From the NCBI RefSeq assembly GCF_019175385.1, contig NC_083339.1:48408074-48472073 (forward strand): 64,000 nt of DNA, given 5' to 3'. Of the stretch, positions 48,200 through 60,384 are shown piece by piece; position 1 is the first letter of the stretch, and the number at the start of each line of letters is the position of its first letter. The notes beneath the pieces were generated by a model that saw nothing but the letters and a program-made list of their open reading frames with translations, had not been told where the DNA came from and made no database searches. Source of the DNA: Lycium barbarum. Lineage: Eukaryota > Streptophyta > Magnoliopsida > Solanales > Solanaceae. The position numbers were made by a program, and so were the translations under genes.

Positions 48200-48698
48200 T
48201 ATATTAATATTATAGTATATAATTTAATCAACAAGATATTTGGATAAAAAAATAACAATAGGCCTACGTTTATTAAATTAAGCAATTCGGAGAACAAATA
48301 TTAAGCTGAAAAAAAATCATTTGAAGTAAAAGAGTTTCTGGAAGCCATGCATGTTGCGTCATGGATTGTTTCTCATTGTTGTTGTTAAACTTCTTGTCTA
48401 AAATTTGAAGATATACGAACAGAGATTTAAGATAGGAAAGACGTCAATTTAAAAACATCTTATAAAGTTTCACATTTGCCCTTGACCACTAAGGAAGCTC
48501 TGACATACATGAGGCAATTTTGAACCGTAGTCATATGTTAAGAGTCTAGAGGTACAAATTTAGACATTTTTTTCGAATAATTTGAACATATAGAATTCGC
48601 TCATTAATTTCAAATAGTACATTAGTAAATTTGGGACTTTTTCGACTCGAGAATTTAATATGAAAGAGTTGATGATCTCATTGGCCCCCTATCGGTTT
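48200..48698. other. AT-rich sequence, nothing recognised
   Basis: About 500 bp with no ORF, repeat or regulatory signal that I can support. Confidence 0.4.
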
Positions 48699-48984
48699 TG
48701 AAGGAAAATATGTTCTTGATAGACTATGAATTTTTACAATAATTCTTGGTTTCTCCTCTTCTAAAATACTGGCTAGTAACACTTCCTATTTATAATAGTA
48801 AGAAACCTACTTTAACTCAAAACAGGAAAACCTATTATTGTTATATTAATTTGACTATAAATCTTAAGAAGACATGAATTAAAATATCAAATCCTAATCA
48901 AATTTGATTTTCTACCACTTTGAATTATTATTTCCAACATTCTCTTGTAATTCAAAGTGGTATATCCAACTTTGATGCACTTGT

Positions 48985-49345
48985 CACTATCTTCCAATTG
49001 TTGAAGCACTTTTTTCCAACCCATAAATTGTTGAAGCACTTTTTTCCAACCCATAAATTGTTGAAGCACTTTCTCTTCAACCGTCATTCACGATCTTCCA
49101 ATTTGTTGAAACACTTTCTGCTCAACCGTCACAATCGTTGAATAACTTTCTCTCCAACATTCCATTGTTGAAGCACTTTTTCTGCAACCTTCAATCGTTG
49201 AAGCACTTTCTCTCCAAAAGTCCAATTTGTTTATGCACTTTCTCATCAACCTTCAATTGTTGAAACATTTTCTCTTCAACCTTCATATTGTTCGAGCACT
49301 TATCTCCAACTCTCATTGGTGCACTTGTTCATCAATACTCTTTTC
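48985..49345. repeat. Imperfect tandem array inside the TRIM-like element
   Basis: About eleven units of 28-35 bp with the core 'ttgttgaagcactttttcc' followed by 'aacc'. Two units at about 49001-49056 are identical; outer ones are diverged. The small frames here (48887-49087 minus, 48920-49141 plus) are periodicity shadows. Confidence 0.88.
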
Positions 49346-49580
49346 TTTAACCCGCTTCTCTAATTAGAGAAGGTCGTTCCTTCCTCTTGTGCAGATTTAT
49401 TTGTACCTTTTTTTAAACTTGCAATATCGTTTCCAATCATTTTCAGCATGATTATTCTTCATGCATATATCATTGGCCCGACGTTTGCCCACGTAATTCT
49501 TGGCCAGACGGGCGGCATATATTGGCTAGTGACGTCCGCCGACAGCGGAAGCTATTTGATTCTCTACCAGGATCGTAGAA

Positions 49581-49592
49581 GCTCAGATACCA
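49581..49592 (-). other. PBS of the TRIM-like element
   Basis: Minus strand TGGTATCTGAGC, one base from the standard TGGTATCAGAGC. Confidence 0.7.
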
Positions 49593-49947
49593 ATTTGAAG
49601 AAAAATATTTTATTGATAGACTCTATGAATCTCTACAATAACTCGTGTTTTCTCATCTTCTAAAATAGCTATTAGCACCCCTATTTATAATAGTAAGAAA
49701 CTCACTTTAACTCAAAACAGGAAAACCTATTCCTATACTAATTTGACTATAAATTCTAACTAGACATGAATTAAAATATCAAATCCTAATCAAATTTGAT
49801 TTTCTACAACTTTGAATTATTATTTCCAACAATTTTCAATTTTGAAAATGCACATGTGCTTAAATATCTTTGTTTGTAATAAGTCAAATCCACGTTCAAA
49901 CACAAGCATAGGCAAAAGGAGCTTATAACGAAAGAGGTTGGCCAAGT

Positions 49948-50453
49948 AGAGTTAATTTCTCATATTGTCACTCAACTAACACGTTTTTCGCAGAAAGTCA
50001 TTTATTTTGTTTTGTAATATAAAAGTCACTCAACTAATGGTAATTGTCTCAAAAAGTCACTCAACTTTATTTGTACCAGAAAAATCACTAAATTATTTCC
50101 ATTTCACCTAAAAAGTCACTCAACTATTGTTATTTCACCTATAAAATCACTGGACCAATTCAAGGGGTATTTTCGGTAGATGACGTGGAAATTGTTTTAT
50201 GCCAAATTTGTAAAAACTAAAAAGCTATTCATTTTAGTTAATTATTGTATTTACCCGCTTTTAATTTTACCAGATTGAATCACTTTCTACATTTTTAAAA
50301 ATTTGGCTTAGTGATTCTTCTGTTACAAAATAAAGTTGAATGAATTTGTGGGATAATTATCATTAGTTGGGTAACTTTTGTATTACAAACAAAGTTGAGT
50401 GACTTTATAAGATTAAAGTTGTTAGTTGAGTTGGCATCTTAGAAATTAACCCG
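49948..50453. mobile_element. MITE-like inverted repeat with 'gtcactcaact' sub-repeats
   Basis: The left end 'agttaatttct...gtcactcaactaac' is mirrored by the right end 'gttagttgagttgg...agaaattaac'. Inside, 'agtcactcaact' recurs four or five times in the left half. The flanks 'ggccaagta' (about 49941) and 'ggccaaagta' (50453) could be an imperfect target duplication. There is no ORF. Confidence 0.65.
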
Positions 50454-50991
50454 GCCAAAGTACTTCATCATGTTACTTTTGTTCTAATTCGTTAAATGAG
50501 TCAGTTGTATGCCCAACTAGAACTAGGGGCTAATTCAGTTAAACACATTGAGTTTGCATTATACTAAGTAATCCCTCCTTCCTCGTTTATGTGAATCGTT
50601 TTGCTTTCCGAAAGTTAATTTGACTAATCTTTACAATAAAATTGGATTAGATTAATTCGGCGTTTAAAAATTAAAATTTAGTTATTCAAAAACTATAAAA
50701 GTACCATAAGTTGTAATTCTCTCATGCCAATATGATCGATGAAATATACATTTTATAATATTGCTAAAAGTTTACATAGTTTGAATCTCAATTTTTTTTT
50801 TTACACAAACTAGGGAATAGTAAGTTCAAATAAACAAAACGTATTAAATACTGCCTTTGTCACTTTTACTTGTTCAGTTTGAACTTTGCAAATTCTTTAA
50901 GAAACAATAATTGAGAGGATTATTTACCACAATACCCATATTAATTGTTGTTAAGTCTTAGGTCTTAAGAAATAATTTAGGGAATCAATAA
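50454..50991. other. AT-rich sequence with decayed MITE ends
   Basis: No gene. 'atccctccttcctcgtttatgtgaa' style sequence at about 50571 and 'tactgcctttgtcactttta' at about 50850 look like single, decayed MITE ends. Confidence 0.35.
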
Positions 50992-51629
50992 TGTTACGAC
51001 CCAACCGGAGGGCCGCGACGGGCACCCAGTGCTATCCCACCCGGGAACCCCTTATCATACATTTACCTTTACATCTAGGTGAGCCACATATTAAACCATA
51101 CATTCTATCCATCAATCATACCCATCCCATTGGACAATCAATACATTTATATCATCATTTGCAACTATGCCCATATCAATGTACATAAGCCAACGAGGCT
51201 AACAAAATGATATCCAAAATATAGGCCGATAAGGCCAAACACATCTAACTATATACACATGTCTACGAGCCTCTAAGGAGAGTATGTCATGTCATATAGG
51301 CGGGACAGGTCCCCGCTATGCCCATAACTATGTACACAAAAGAATCAATACCCAAAACCTATAGCTCCGAATAAAGTAGAGCTCCGCTATGTAGTCCCTG
51401 AGAAATATAGCTATGGATCAATCCTGTCTCCCTGGCCACCTGCGTGCATGACGCAGCGTCCACAAACAAAAGGAGGTCAGTACGAAGAATATACTGAGTA
51501 TGTAAAGCATGATCAATATCATTATAGAAGTATAATAAGCAACATAAGAGATAGCATAATATGGAAGATAGTAGTATCATCGTCATACACACTTCTTGCC
51601 TTTCATAGGGACTTTCCATCCCTAATGTG

Positions 51630-52180
51630 TGGTTGTGTACATACATCCATATCCGTATCCGTATTCATATCCGTACTCATTTACGTTTCGTACCCATAAT
51701 CGTATTCATATACATATTCTTATTCATATTCATATCATGTTCGTATTCATACTCATATTTATATCATATACATATCCATATCATATATGTATCCATATCA
51801 TAAACATATCATTTACATAGCATACCCGACCACGAAGGTTCGGTGTTTCATGTACCCGGCCACGGTTAGGCAAGGTTATCATACATACCTGGCCAACCAA
51901 GGCTCAGTGTTACACATACCTGGCCCTACCAAGGCTCAGTGTTATCCGTACCCAACTGTAGTGGTGCGCGCGCATAAATCATATATATATATATATACAC
52001 ATACGTCTATATATTCTACCCGGCCATATAAGCTCGGGGTTTCATAATAGCCATACCTAGGCACTTACATATAAGCTCATAGACATCTTTAGCATTACCA
52101 CTATTATCATCGTCATCATTATCGTTATCGCTATTATCATCGTCATCATCATCATCATCACCATTATCGTCGTTCATTAC
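51630..52180. repeat. Simple-sequence stretches in LTR H
   Basis: 51630-51800 is an irregular series of 'catattcatatccgta' words; 52095-52180 is an 'atcatcgtcatc' series. LTR D has a matching 'gatgatgatagtgatga' stretch at about 40996, so the second is an old LTR feature. Confidence 0.7.
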
Positions 52181-53107
52181 ATTTATCCTAATAGGATTAT
52201 TTCGTCATATGAGGAATTTAGTACAATCGTAATACATATCAAGAATTATAAGCTTTGTAGATTTTTAGAGATAGAATCATTTGGAGAGCATCATAGGCTC
52301 ATAGAAGAATAGATATTTGGCCAAAGAACCATGCCTTATGAAAGAAGGGTTAGCCTTACATACCTTCCCGTTCAGCTATTCTATCACATGCACGTTCTCC
52401 TTCAATGCTCACGTTTCTACCTTCATTAGAGTTATACTATCATTAGAAAATCAATAGCTAGCATACACGACTAACACTAGAGAAAATTGGACAGCATGTC
52501 CTTTATTTATACAACTTCCTCCATATCATATATCAACTCACAAACATCAATCATAACATTCACAATATCATAACAATACTCTTTATTCACATACATTATT
52601 TACTTCTCAATTCACTTCCAATTCATCCATATTCATGGTCATAGCACACTATTATATCCACTCATCTATAACGTCTATCCCATGTTCTTAATGGCTACAT
52701 AACATGATTATAATCATAGCATATCAAGAATCATTACTCAACCCAAACTACTACTCACAAACATCACTATTCTCACATTCAAGACCCATTTTCTGTATCC
52801 TTTTACAATCCAAGTGTTTCAACTTTCAAACACCTTAAACAACATGGAAATACCATAAAACATACCTTAGATGGTGAGGGAATGAATCTTGAGTGGAAAT
52901 ACTTCACTTGAACTAAACCCTAGTTCTCCTCCAATGGAATTTCTTGTGGTCCTCTAACCCTTGGAAGCTTTCTAACACATAAACACTTGATTCTAGTCTT
53001 TGATCTTTGTGTTCTCTTGGACTTGAGTGGAATATGTTTAGAGAAGGGTTTTTGAGCTCTCAACACTTGTAGAATATGAAAAATGAAGAAAAAGAACCCA
53101 AGGCATC

Positions 53108-53114
53108 TATTTAT
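53108..53114 (-). promoter_or_regulatory. TATA-like box in LTR H
   Basis: TATAAAT on the minus strand, about 40 bp downstream of the near-palindrome pair. Confidence 0.5.
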
Positions 53115-53153
53115 ACAAACACTAAAAATCTGCCCGTCGGGACTTCCACGGAC

Positions 53154-53205
53154 ACTTATACGGTCCGTATAGTATTGTACGGTCCGTATAAGTGGTCGTA
53201 TAACT
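53154..53205 (-). promoter_or_regulatory. Near-palindrome pair upstream of TATA in LTR H
   Basis: 'cttatacggtccgtatagt' and 'ttgtacggtccgtataagt' side by side, followed by a half-site 'ggtcgtataa'. The arrangement (site, 3-5 bases, site, half-site) repeats that in LTRs B and I. Confidence 0.72.
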
Positions 53206-53542
53206 CTATTTCTCTGAAATGGTTTCCGTCATTTCGTTCAATCTCCAATCCTTATGGAACCTTCTTAACACTTGTATAATACTTTATTAACAATCTAAGG
53301 TACGTTATAACTCTTCTCCAAAACATCCTAAGTCAACATTAACTTGGTACTCGTAAATATTTTTCGATACATAACATATACCTTGCCTTTCCTCGGCAGC
53401 TTTCTTCCCTTATCTTGAATGTCTTTGAAATCTTAATTAGGGGCATCAAATGTCATCTCTCACTTATCGAAATACCGTATACTTCGTGCTCTTCGTTAGT
53501 GTATTCACTGTGCATCAATGGAAATTTTTCCGAGGTGTAACA

Positions 53543-53557
53543 TTCTTCCCCCCTTAA
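53543..53557 (-). other. Polypurine tract of element H
   Basis: Minus strand TTAAGGGGGGAAGAA directly before the LTR, after 'cattcgaggacgaatgttg'. Confidence 0.88.
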
Positions 53558-53744
53558 CAACATTCGTCCTCGAATGTTAAGTCGTCGGGGATTCTATAAA
53601 AATTTCGCCAGAGTTTTCCCTATAATATGGCAGTACCATCCTGCCACAACAGCCCATAATAATAATGCCTCACAGGGCCACATCATAATAGCAATAGAAT
53701 TTGGCCACACACGGCCCAAATGCATAAAAAGAAAATATACATAC

Positions 53745-54201
53745 CTTATGATCTTGATGTCTTATCTTGGACTCCTTCTAGGGGCTGAAATAAGTGTGGG
53801 TACTTGGATCTCATAATTTCTTCCGCTTCCCATGTCATCTCTTCTTGGTTATTGTTTCTCCACAAAACCTTAACCGGGGTCACTTCTTTGTTTCTAAGCC
53901 TCTCTACTTACCTGTGTAATATGGCAATGGGTACCTCTTCATAAGTCAACTTTTCTGTCACTTGAACATCATTTACTGGCACGATCCTAGTAGGATCTCC
54001 AACACATTTACGAAGCATCGAGACATGGAAAACTGGGTGAACTGACTCTAAATCCGGAGGTAGATCTAACTCATAGGCCACTTTGCCTACTTTGCGCACA
54101 ATCTCATAAGGCTTAATGTATCGGGGACTAAGTTTCCCCTTTTTGCCAAATATCATTAGAACCTTCATTGGTGACACTTTTAAGAATACCCAATCTTTCA
54201 C
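53745..54201 (-). pseudogene. Integrase tail and chromodomain of element H
   Basis: 'DWVFLKVSPMKVL', 'YIKPYEIVRKVGKVAYEL' and 'HPVFHVSMLRKCVGDPTR' lead to 'EEVPIAILHR', then a TAA stop near 53906. The in-frame chromodomain remainder ('VERLRNKEVTPVKVLWRNNN', 'EEMTWEAEEIMRSKYP') ends near 53745. In the sister elements the stop position is a CAA codon, so one C-to-T change explains it. Confidence 0.9.
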
Positions 54202-55228
54202 TTGGAACTCTAAATCCCTTCAACGATTATCCGCATAGGACTTTTGACGACTTTGGGCTGCTAACAACCGATCTTGTATGAGCTTAACTTTCTCTATGGC
54301 TTGTTGGACCAAGTCTAGCCCTATCAATTCAGTCTCTCCTACCTCGAACCACCCAATTGGGGATCTACACTTTCTCCCATATAAAGCCTCATACGGTGCC
54401 ATTTGAATTCTAGAATGATAACTATTATTATAAGCAAATTCAATGCGGTGTAAGTGATCATCCAAATTACCTCCAAAATCTATCATACATGCCCGTAACA
54501 TATCCTCAAGAGTCTGAATGGTACGTTCAGCTTGTCCATCGGTGTGCGGGTGAAATGTCGTGCTAAGGATCACTTGGGTCCCTAAACCCTCTTAGCAGGA
54601 CTTCCAAAAATTAGCTGTAAACTGAGTCCCTCTATCAGAGATAATAGATGTTGGGACACTATGGAGTCGCACTATCTCTTTAACAGAAAGCTTTGCATAA
54701 TCTTCTGCCACATATGTCGTTCTAACTGGCAAGAAATGAGCTGACTTCGTGAGTATATCCACAATCACCCATATAGAATCATACTTACGTCGAGAACGGG
54801 GTAAGCCTGTAATGAAGTCCATGTTAATTACTTCCCACTTCCAAGTTGGACTTTCTATAGCTTGTAACAATCTGCTCGGCTTTTGGTGCTCGATTTTAAC
54901 TTGTTGACAGTTGGGACATTGAGCTACGAATTCCTCTATATCTTTCTTCATCCCATTCCACCAATATATAGACTTAAGATCATGGTACATTTTCGTTGCT
55001 CCGGGGTGGACAGAATAACGGGAACAATGAGATTCTCTTAATATTTGGTGGCGTAAATCTACCACGTCAGGAACACATAATATACCTCGGCATCGGAGAA
55101 CTCCGTCTCCTGCAATCTCAAATGATGACTCCTTCTTCTGAGGGAGTGTATCTCTGCAATGCATTAGCATTTAATCTTCACATTGTCGCTCTTTCACTTC
55201 CGCTACTAGTGACGAGACTGCTGAATTC
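54202..55228 (-). pseudogene. Integrase N-terminus and core of element H
   Basis: 54592-55170 holds the zinc-binding module ('[19 protein letters not shown]', '[18 protein letters not shown]') and the core's first blocks ('INMDFITGLPRSRRKYDSI', 'IISDRGTQFTANFW'). 54220-54573 continues with 'FHPHTDGQAERTIQTLEDML' and 'RKCRSPIGWFEVGETEL'. All pieces share one frame with RNase H and the chromodomain. Stops near 54590, 54217 and 55170 interrupt it. Confidence 0.92.
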
Positions 55229-55700
55229 TAAATGGTAGTTCCCCTGCTACTTGAGTCCACTACTCGAACTCCTAGGCTAGCTAACTGCTGGAGCTCACGA
55301 GCCATTTCTCTCTTCTCTGGTCGTACATCATACAAACTTCCCATAGATCTACGGCTAAGAGCATCAGCCACAACATTTTCGTTTTCGGGGTGATATAGGA
55401 TATCAACATCATAATCTTTTAGCAATTCCAACCATCGTCGTTGCCGCAAATTCAACTCTTTCTACTTGAAGATATACTGAAGGATATGATCTGTATAAAT
55501 ATCCACATGAACTCCATATAAATAATGTCTCCACATTTTCAATGCATGAATCACTGCAGCGAATTCTAAATCATGGGTTGGATAATTTTTCTCATGTTTT
55601 CGTAATTGCCTTGAAGCATACGCAATCACCTTACCATGTTGCATCAACACACAACCTAGCCCAATTCCTGAAGCATCACAATAAACAACATATCCTCCAA
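55229..55700 (-). pseudogene. RNase H of element H
   Basis: The frame shows '[20 protein letters not shown]', '[19 protein letters not shown]' and '[10 protein letters not shown]', then, after a stop, '[20 protein letters not shown]' and 'VVADALSRRSMGSL'. A one-base deletion near 55700 puts the YCDASG block in a different frame from RT, so RT and RNase H are uncoupled. Confidence 0.9.
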
Positions 55701-56900
55701 TCCCTCTGGAAGTGTCAGGACTGGGGCAAAAGTCAATCTATCTTTTAACTCTTGGAAACTACATTCACAAGCATATGTCCATTGAAACTTTGCTGACTTC
55801 TGGGTCATCTTTGTGAGTGGTCCAGAAATGGAAGAAAAACCTTCAACAAATCTCCTGTAATAATAACCTGCTAAGCCCAAAAAGCTACGAACCTCCGTAG
55901 GAGTCGTGGGCCTTGGCCAAGTCTTCACGGCCTCAATCTTTTGGCTATCTACCCGAATACCATCGGCTGCAACAATGTGCCCCAGAAATGTCACTGAGTT
56001 CAACCAAACCTCACACTTAGAAAATTTTGCAAACAACTCTCGAGTTTGAAGAACTCTAAGGATGGCACGTAAATGATCCGCATGTTCTGCCTCGGATCTA
56101 GAATACACCAAGATATCGTCGATGAATACAATCACAAATAGATCTATGAAGGGCCTGAACACATTGTTCATCAAATCCATAAATACTGCCGGTGCATTTG
56201 TTAGCCCAAATGACATTACCCGGAACTCAAAATGGCCATATCTTGTTCTGAAGGCTGTCTTTGGGATATCTTTCTCCCTAACTCTCACTTGATGATACCC
56301 GGACCTCAAATCTATCTTTGAAAACCATTTGGCACCTTGTAATTGATCAAATAAGTCATCAATCCTCGGAAGAGGATATTTGTTCTTAATCGTCACCTTG
56401 TTCAATTGCCGATAGTGAATGCACATTCTCAAGGAGCCATCTTTCTTTCAGACAAACAATACGGGTGCTCCCCACAGGGATGAACTAGGCCTAATAAAGC
56501 CTTTATCAAGCAAGTCTTTTAATTGCTCCTTCAGCTCTTTCAATTCTAAGGGAGCCATTCTATAAGGAGGAATAGATATAGGCTTGGTGTCTGGCAACAC
56601 ATCAATAGAAAAATCAATCTCCCGCTCGGGAGGAAGGTCTGGAAGCTCTTCCGAGAACACATCCGGAAACTCATTTACTACAGGAACTGACTGAAGAGTC
56701 GGCGGTTCAGCTTCTACATCTTGAACCCGAACTAGATGATAAATGCATCCTTTCATGATCATTTTTCTTACCTTTAGATAGGAAATAAACCTACCTTTTG
56801 GTGACGCAGTATTCCCTTTCCATTCTAAAACTGGTTCTCCCGGAAATTGGAAACGAACCATTTTCATTCTACAATCAACATTGGCATAGCAAGAAGACAA
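55656..56900 (-). pseudogene. Reverse transcriptase of element H
   Basis: 56448-56900 starts in the protease/RT linker ('SSCYANVDCRMKMVRFQFPG') and reaches 'PPYRMAPLELKELKEQL' and '[17 protein letters not shown]'. A TGA near 56446 is followed in the same frame by 55656-56432, with '[19 protein letters not shown]', '[17 protein letters not shown]', an intact '[11 protein letters not shown]' catalytic box and the '[17 protein letters not shown]' region. The H in 'CIHYRQLN' replaces an otherwise conserved D. RT is one stop and one frameshift away from being open. Confidence 0.93.
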
Positions 56901-56938
56901 CTAATCCATTCCCATAATAACATCAAAGTCTACCATTT

Positions 56939-57301
56939 TTAACTCATGCAAGTCAACATAGTACGACGGTCACAAACCACAACTATACAGTTTCTATATA
57001 CTCGGCCAGCTATTACCGATTCAGCAATGGGTGTAGACACCTCAAAAGGTTTGATCAACTCCGGTTCGGCTCTAAACCGACCCGCAATATACGGAGTAAC
57101 ATATGACAATGTGGAGCCCAGATCTATCAAAGCATATACATCATGAGAAAATACCGATAATATACCTGTGACCACAACAAGAGAAGACGCAAGATCTTGG
57201 CGTCCAGCCAAAGCATAAATACGGTGCTGAGGACCGCTAGAAATGGGGACTCTCCCTCTGCCTCTACTATGGACGACTGGCGCATGTGAACCTAGCCCCA
57301 T
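56939..57301 (-). pseudogene. Aspartic protease of element H
   Basis: The frame reads 'RIYALAGRQDLASSLVVVTG', then 'HDVYALIDLGSTLSYVTP', the region of the aspartic protease active site. The box is D-L-G, where sister elements usually have D-P-G or D-S-G. 'IAGRVYRNCIVVV' follows. The protease frame differs from RT (shift near 56920) and from the gag N-terminal part. Confidence 0.82.
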
Positions 57302-57740
57302 AGGGCGTATATATGATGAAGATCCGGCTACCGACCCTGAAGGCTAGGTCCTACCTCTACCACCAACTGAGGGGCAATCACGCATAATATGGCAGGGTCG
57401 ACCACATGAATAGCAAACCTCTGAACCCGATCGTCACTGACCCCAATGTAACTTCCCACACTGGGAACATCGTGGTAAGGGTGGCCTCGCCTGACCCGAA
57501 TCACCTCTGAACTGAGATCCCGAAAAACTCTGCCTCGGCCCGGAACGAGTAGATCTATCAAATCTCTGGCCTGAAAACCGTGGAGGCGCACTAGTCATAG
57601 AATGGCCTGAATGCCTAGAAAACTTACTGCCTGTGCCCGCCTTTAAACTCACTCATCAGACCCGAAGATCTGGCTCTCTTGCTATGTCCCCTATCATGCT
57701 CACGCTCACTTCTTTGCTGTTGTAGGCTTTCTTTTAAATT
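57302..57740 (-). pseudogene. Gag C-terminal part with zinc knuckle, element H
   Basis: 57434-57652 reads 'SRHSGHSMTSAPPRFSGQ' and 'RCSQCGKLHWGQ'. After a stop, 'CYSCGRPCHIMRDCP' follows in the same frame, together a C-X2-C...C-X2-C-X4-H-X4-C arrangement. It is basic and G/S/R-rich, as expected for the RNA-binding end of gag. Confidence 0.82.
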
Positions 57741-58510
57741 TTAAGCATGGGCCTGAATGCGTGAAATATCCATATTGTCTTGAAGGGACGCAGTCAAGCA
57801 CCTATCAATCAAATGTGGCCCTAGGCCTTTCACAAATCGGTGCACTCGGTCACCCATATCCGCCACCATGGCCGTAGCATACCTAGCCAACGAATTAAAG
57901 CGGAGACTATACTCTAAAGCACTCATGCTACCTTGCCTCAAATTCAAGAATTTATCGGCTCTAGCTCGCCGAACTTCTGGAGGCAACTAATGTCGGAGAA
58001 AAGCATCAACAAATTCTTGCCATACCGGGGGAGGCTCATTGGCTCCCCGTGAAGCCATCCAAATCGTGTACCAATGAACCGCAACATCCCTCAATCTATA
58101 GGATGCTAATCCCACCGATTCGGTGTCCAAAACATGTATCAAGCGAAGCGTCCTCAACATTCCATCAATAAAATTCTGAGGGTCCTCATCCGGCTTTGAT
58201 CCAAAGAATTTTGGAGGGTTCAAGCTAATAAAGTCACGGGCCCTTGCACTAACAGCCTTATCACCTTGTCCCGTACTTTGCCGCTGAGTCTGGGCAACAA
58301 CCAATTCAGTAAGCAAATGAATGGCCTCTTTTACATCTTAGTCTGAAGCATCTGGTGGAGGAGCCGGAGGTGCTGGAGCTGGGGCTGAGGCTCCCTCATG
58401 CTCCTCAGAAATAGACACTGACCGGGAGGACTGAGATTGAGCCGTATTCTGGGACTCACTTTCCTCTATAGCTGTTGCGGTGCTCTTTCGGCCCGCTTTT
58501 CTGCTATTGT
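57741..58510 (-). pseudogene. Gag N-terminal and core part, element H, cut by element I
   Basis: The pieces 57987-58316 and 57741-57986 form the Retrotrans_gag core ('NPPKFFGSKPDEDPQNFIDG', 'YRLRDVAVHWY', 'VWQEFVDAFLRH', 'ALEYSLRFNSLARYA', 'DRVHRFVKGLGPHL'), separated by one stop. Upstream, 58317-58510 continues in frame with a low-complexity 'SAPAPAPPAPPPDASD' segment, then TAA near 58339. It ends at 58510, where the LTR of I begins, so the gag start is displaced out of the window. Confidence 0.9.
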
Positions 58511-60384
58511 TGCCACGACCCAGCTAGGGGCCGCGACGGGTACCCGGAACTAGCCACCGAGCACCACTCGAGCTACTACTCATCTTACTCACTTAATGCT
58601 CTTTTATCAACTTTATACACTAATTGTAGGAAAATCATATTTTATATGGAAACATAAATGCTTTATACATATTTGCCTCTCGGTTATCAAAATAATATAT
58701 ACACACAATAGCATCTTGTGAGACCATCTAACCCACACTGCGTATCTACGAGCCTCTACTGACATACTAAACATATAGACGGAACAAGACTCCGCCATGC
58801 CCAAAATGTACTTATATACCAAAAGAAGAATCATAAGCACCTCCGAACAATAGAGTGCTCCCAATCAGCTGACAGCTACAAAAAATCTGGATCAAGCTCA
58901 CCTCCCTGTCTACCTGTGGGCATGAACACAGCGTCCAAAGAAAAACAGACGTCAGTACGAATAATGTACTGAGTATGAGAGGCATAAACGATGAAATAAG
59001 ACAATGATGTAAAGAGAATGCCAATGTGAAATAACTGTATCTAACTGACAATTATAATAGAAGTAATGCATGCTGTCTTACTCATACTCATCGGTATATC
59101 ATATATGCATAATATATAAGCTGCACGTCCATATAGGATCGGTGTGATAATCAATAACATTAGCCCGCGTCCAGGCCTCCCGCGTCCGGGGTATCATCTC
59201 ACGCCGCCCACTAGTGGTGTCTGGCCATGGTGTAGCTGCCCGCCTTGGCGGTGACTGCCCGGCCAAATAGGTGCGGTGTAATAGTAATATCATCATCGTA
59301 ACATGCTTATATTATCATAGTACATGCATAGGGCTCAAGTTCAATTATACTCTATCGGGGTGACGTAAGATCGTGATCCCCCGATATCATTATGGAACAA
59401 TCATCGACATCCTGCCTCACCTTGAAGGAAGTAGCATATAAGGTGATTGTAAGCAATGAATAGCATCATTAACAAATATGACACCGTCATATCATATCTC
59501 TTATCTTATATAGACATTTATGGATATAGGCTTTTAGCTTTCCGGAATATACAAACTCATCACGATGAAAGGAATTCATACTATAGGATTCATGCCATTA
59601 GAAGGAAAGGACTAGCCTCACATACCTTTGTCATTTAGCTAAGCTATCGTTCACTTGCTCTCCTTTAACGTCACGTCGTTACCTTCAAGAGAGAATTCGT
59701 ATAGACGTTAGTTAATCGACTAAGGGAATGCGTCACTATTTCTAGAGAAAATTGGATAGCACTTCCTTTATCTATACTACTTTTCCCATAATCTATATCA
59801 ACTCCCAACGTTCACAACATCATCCACAATATTGCATCCAACAACCATCATATATATATATATATTTACCACATTCCACCATTTTCCTCCAATTTTCCCA
59901 CATTTATCCTTATAACTCATTATTGTGTTTTCGCGCATTTAATACTTGTTTCATGATATAAACATCATTTATAACGTATTCATAATCACAACACATCAAC
60001 ATTCATGATTCAATCCAATTACCATTCAACCACTTGCACTATTTACCCATTTATGACCCATTTGCTATGCCTTTCTATAATTCAAGTATTTTGACCTTCC
60101 AATACCTTAAACAACATGATATGGTCATGAAACTTACCTTAGATGGTGGTTGAACAAGTCTTGAGTAGCAATACTCCTTTATACTAAAAACCCTACTTCA
60201 CTTCCTTTGTAGTTTCTTGGTGTAGATGGACTTTGATGAATTTCACACTCTTGGTTTCACGGATTTGGGTGTTGTAGATCTTGGTTTTCACTTAGATTCT
60301 TGTATTGGAAGAGTTTTGGAAAGTTCTAGAGAGATGTTGGGTCGTGGAGAGAAAAGATGAAATAAATAAAATGAACTTGGGTCC

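Larger units (their letters stand above)
48699..49831 (-). mobile_element. TRIM-like miniature LTR retrotransposon
   Basis: Two direct repeats, 48699-48939 and 49596-49831, share long blocks ('ttataatagtaagaaac', 'aactcaaaacaggaaaacc', 'gacatgaattaaaatatc') and look 85-90% identical. On the minus strand each begins TGTTGGAAATA and ends ...TTCA. Two bases inside the right copy lies a PBS (TGGTATCTGAGC, minus strand, 49581-49592), a tRNA-iMet variant. The total is 1.13 kb with about 650 bp between the repeats and no ORF. A clear target-site duplication is not seen, so the exact termini may be off by a few bases. Confidence 0.78.
50992..53542 (-). mobile_element. 3' LTR of chromovirus H
   Basis: On the minus strand it runs from TGTTACACCTCGG (53542) to GGTTGGGTCGTAACA (50992), 2551 bp. 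It carries the stem-loop (51478-51496), the near-palindrome pair (53154-53205), a TATA-like box (53108-53114), and a 'cgtattcatat'-type and 'atcatcgtc'-type simple repeat (51630-51800 and 52095-52180). The left flank (AATAA, 50987-50991) would be its target site; the partner is outside the window. Confidence 0.9.

Noticed and set aside
52980..53280. Possible host gene start near 53076 (67-codon ORF)
   Set aside because: It lies in the U3/TATA region of LTR H on the opposite strand and contains the near-palindromes.
57328..57591. 87-residue minus-strand ORF
   Set aside because: It is the wrong frame across the gag zinc-knuckle region of H.
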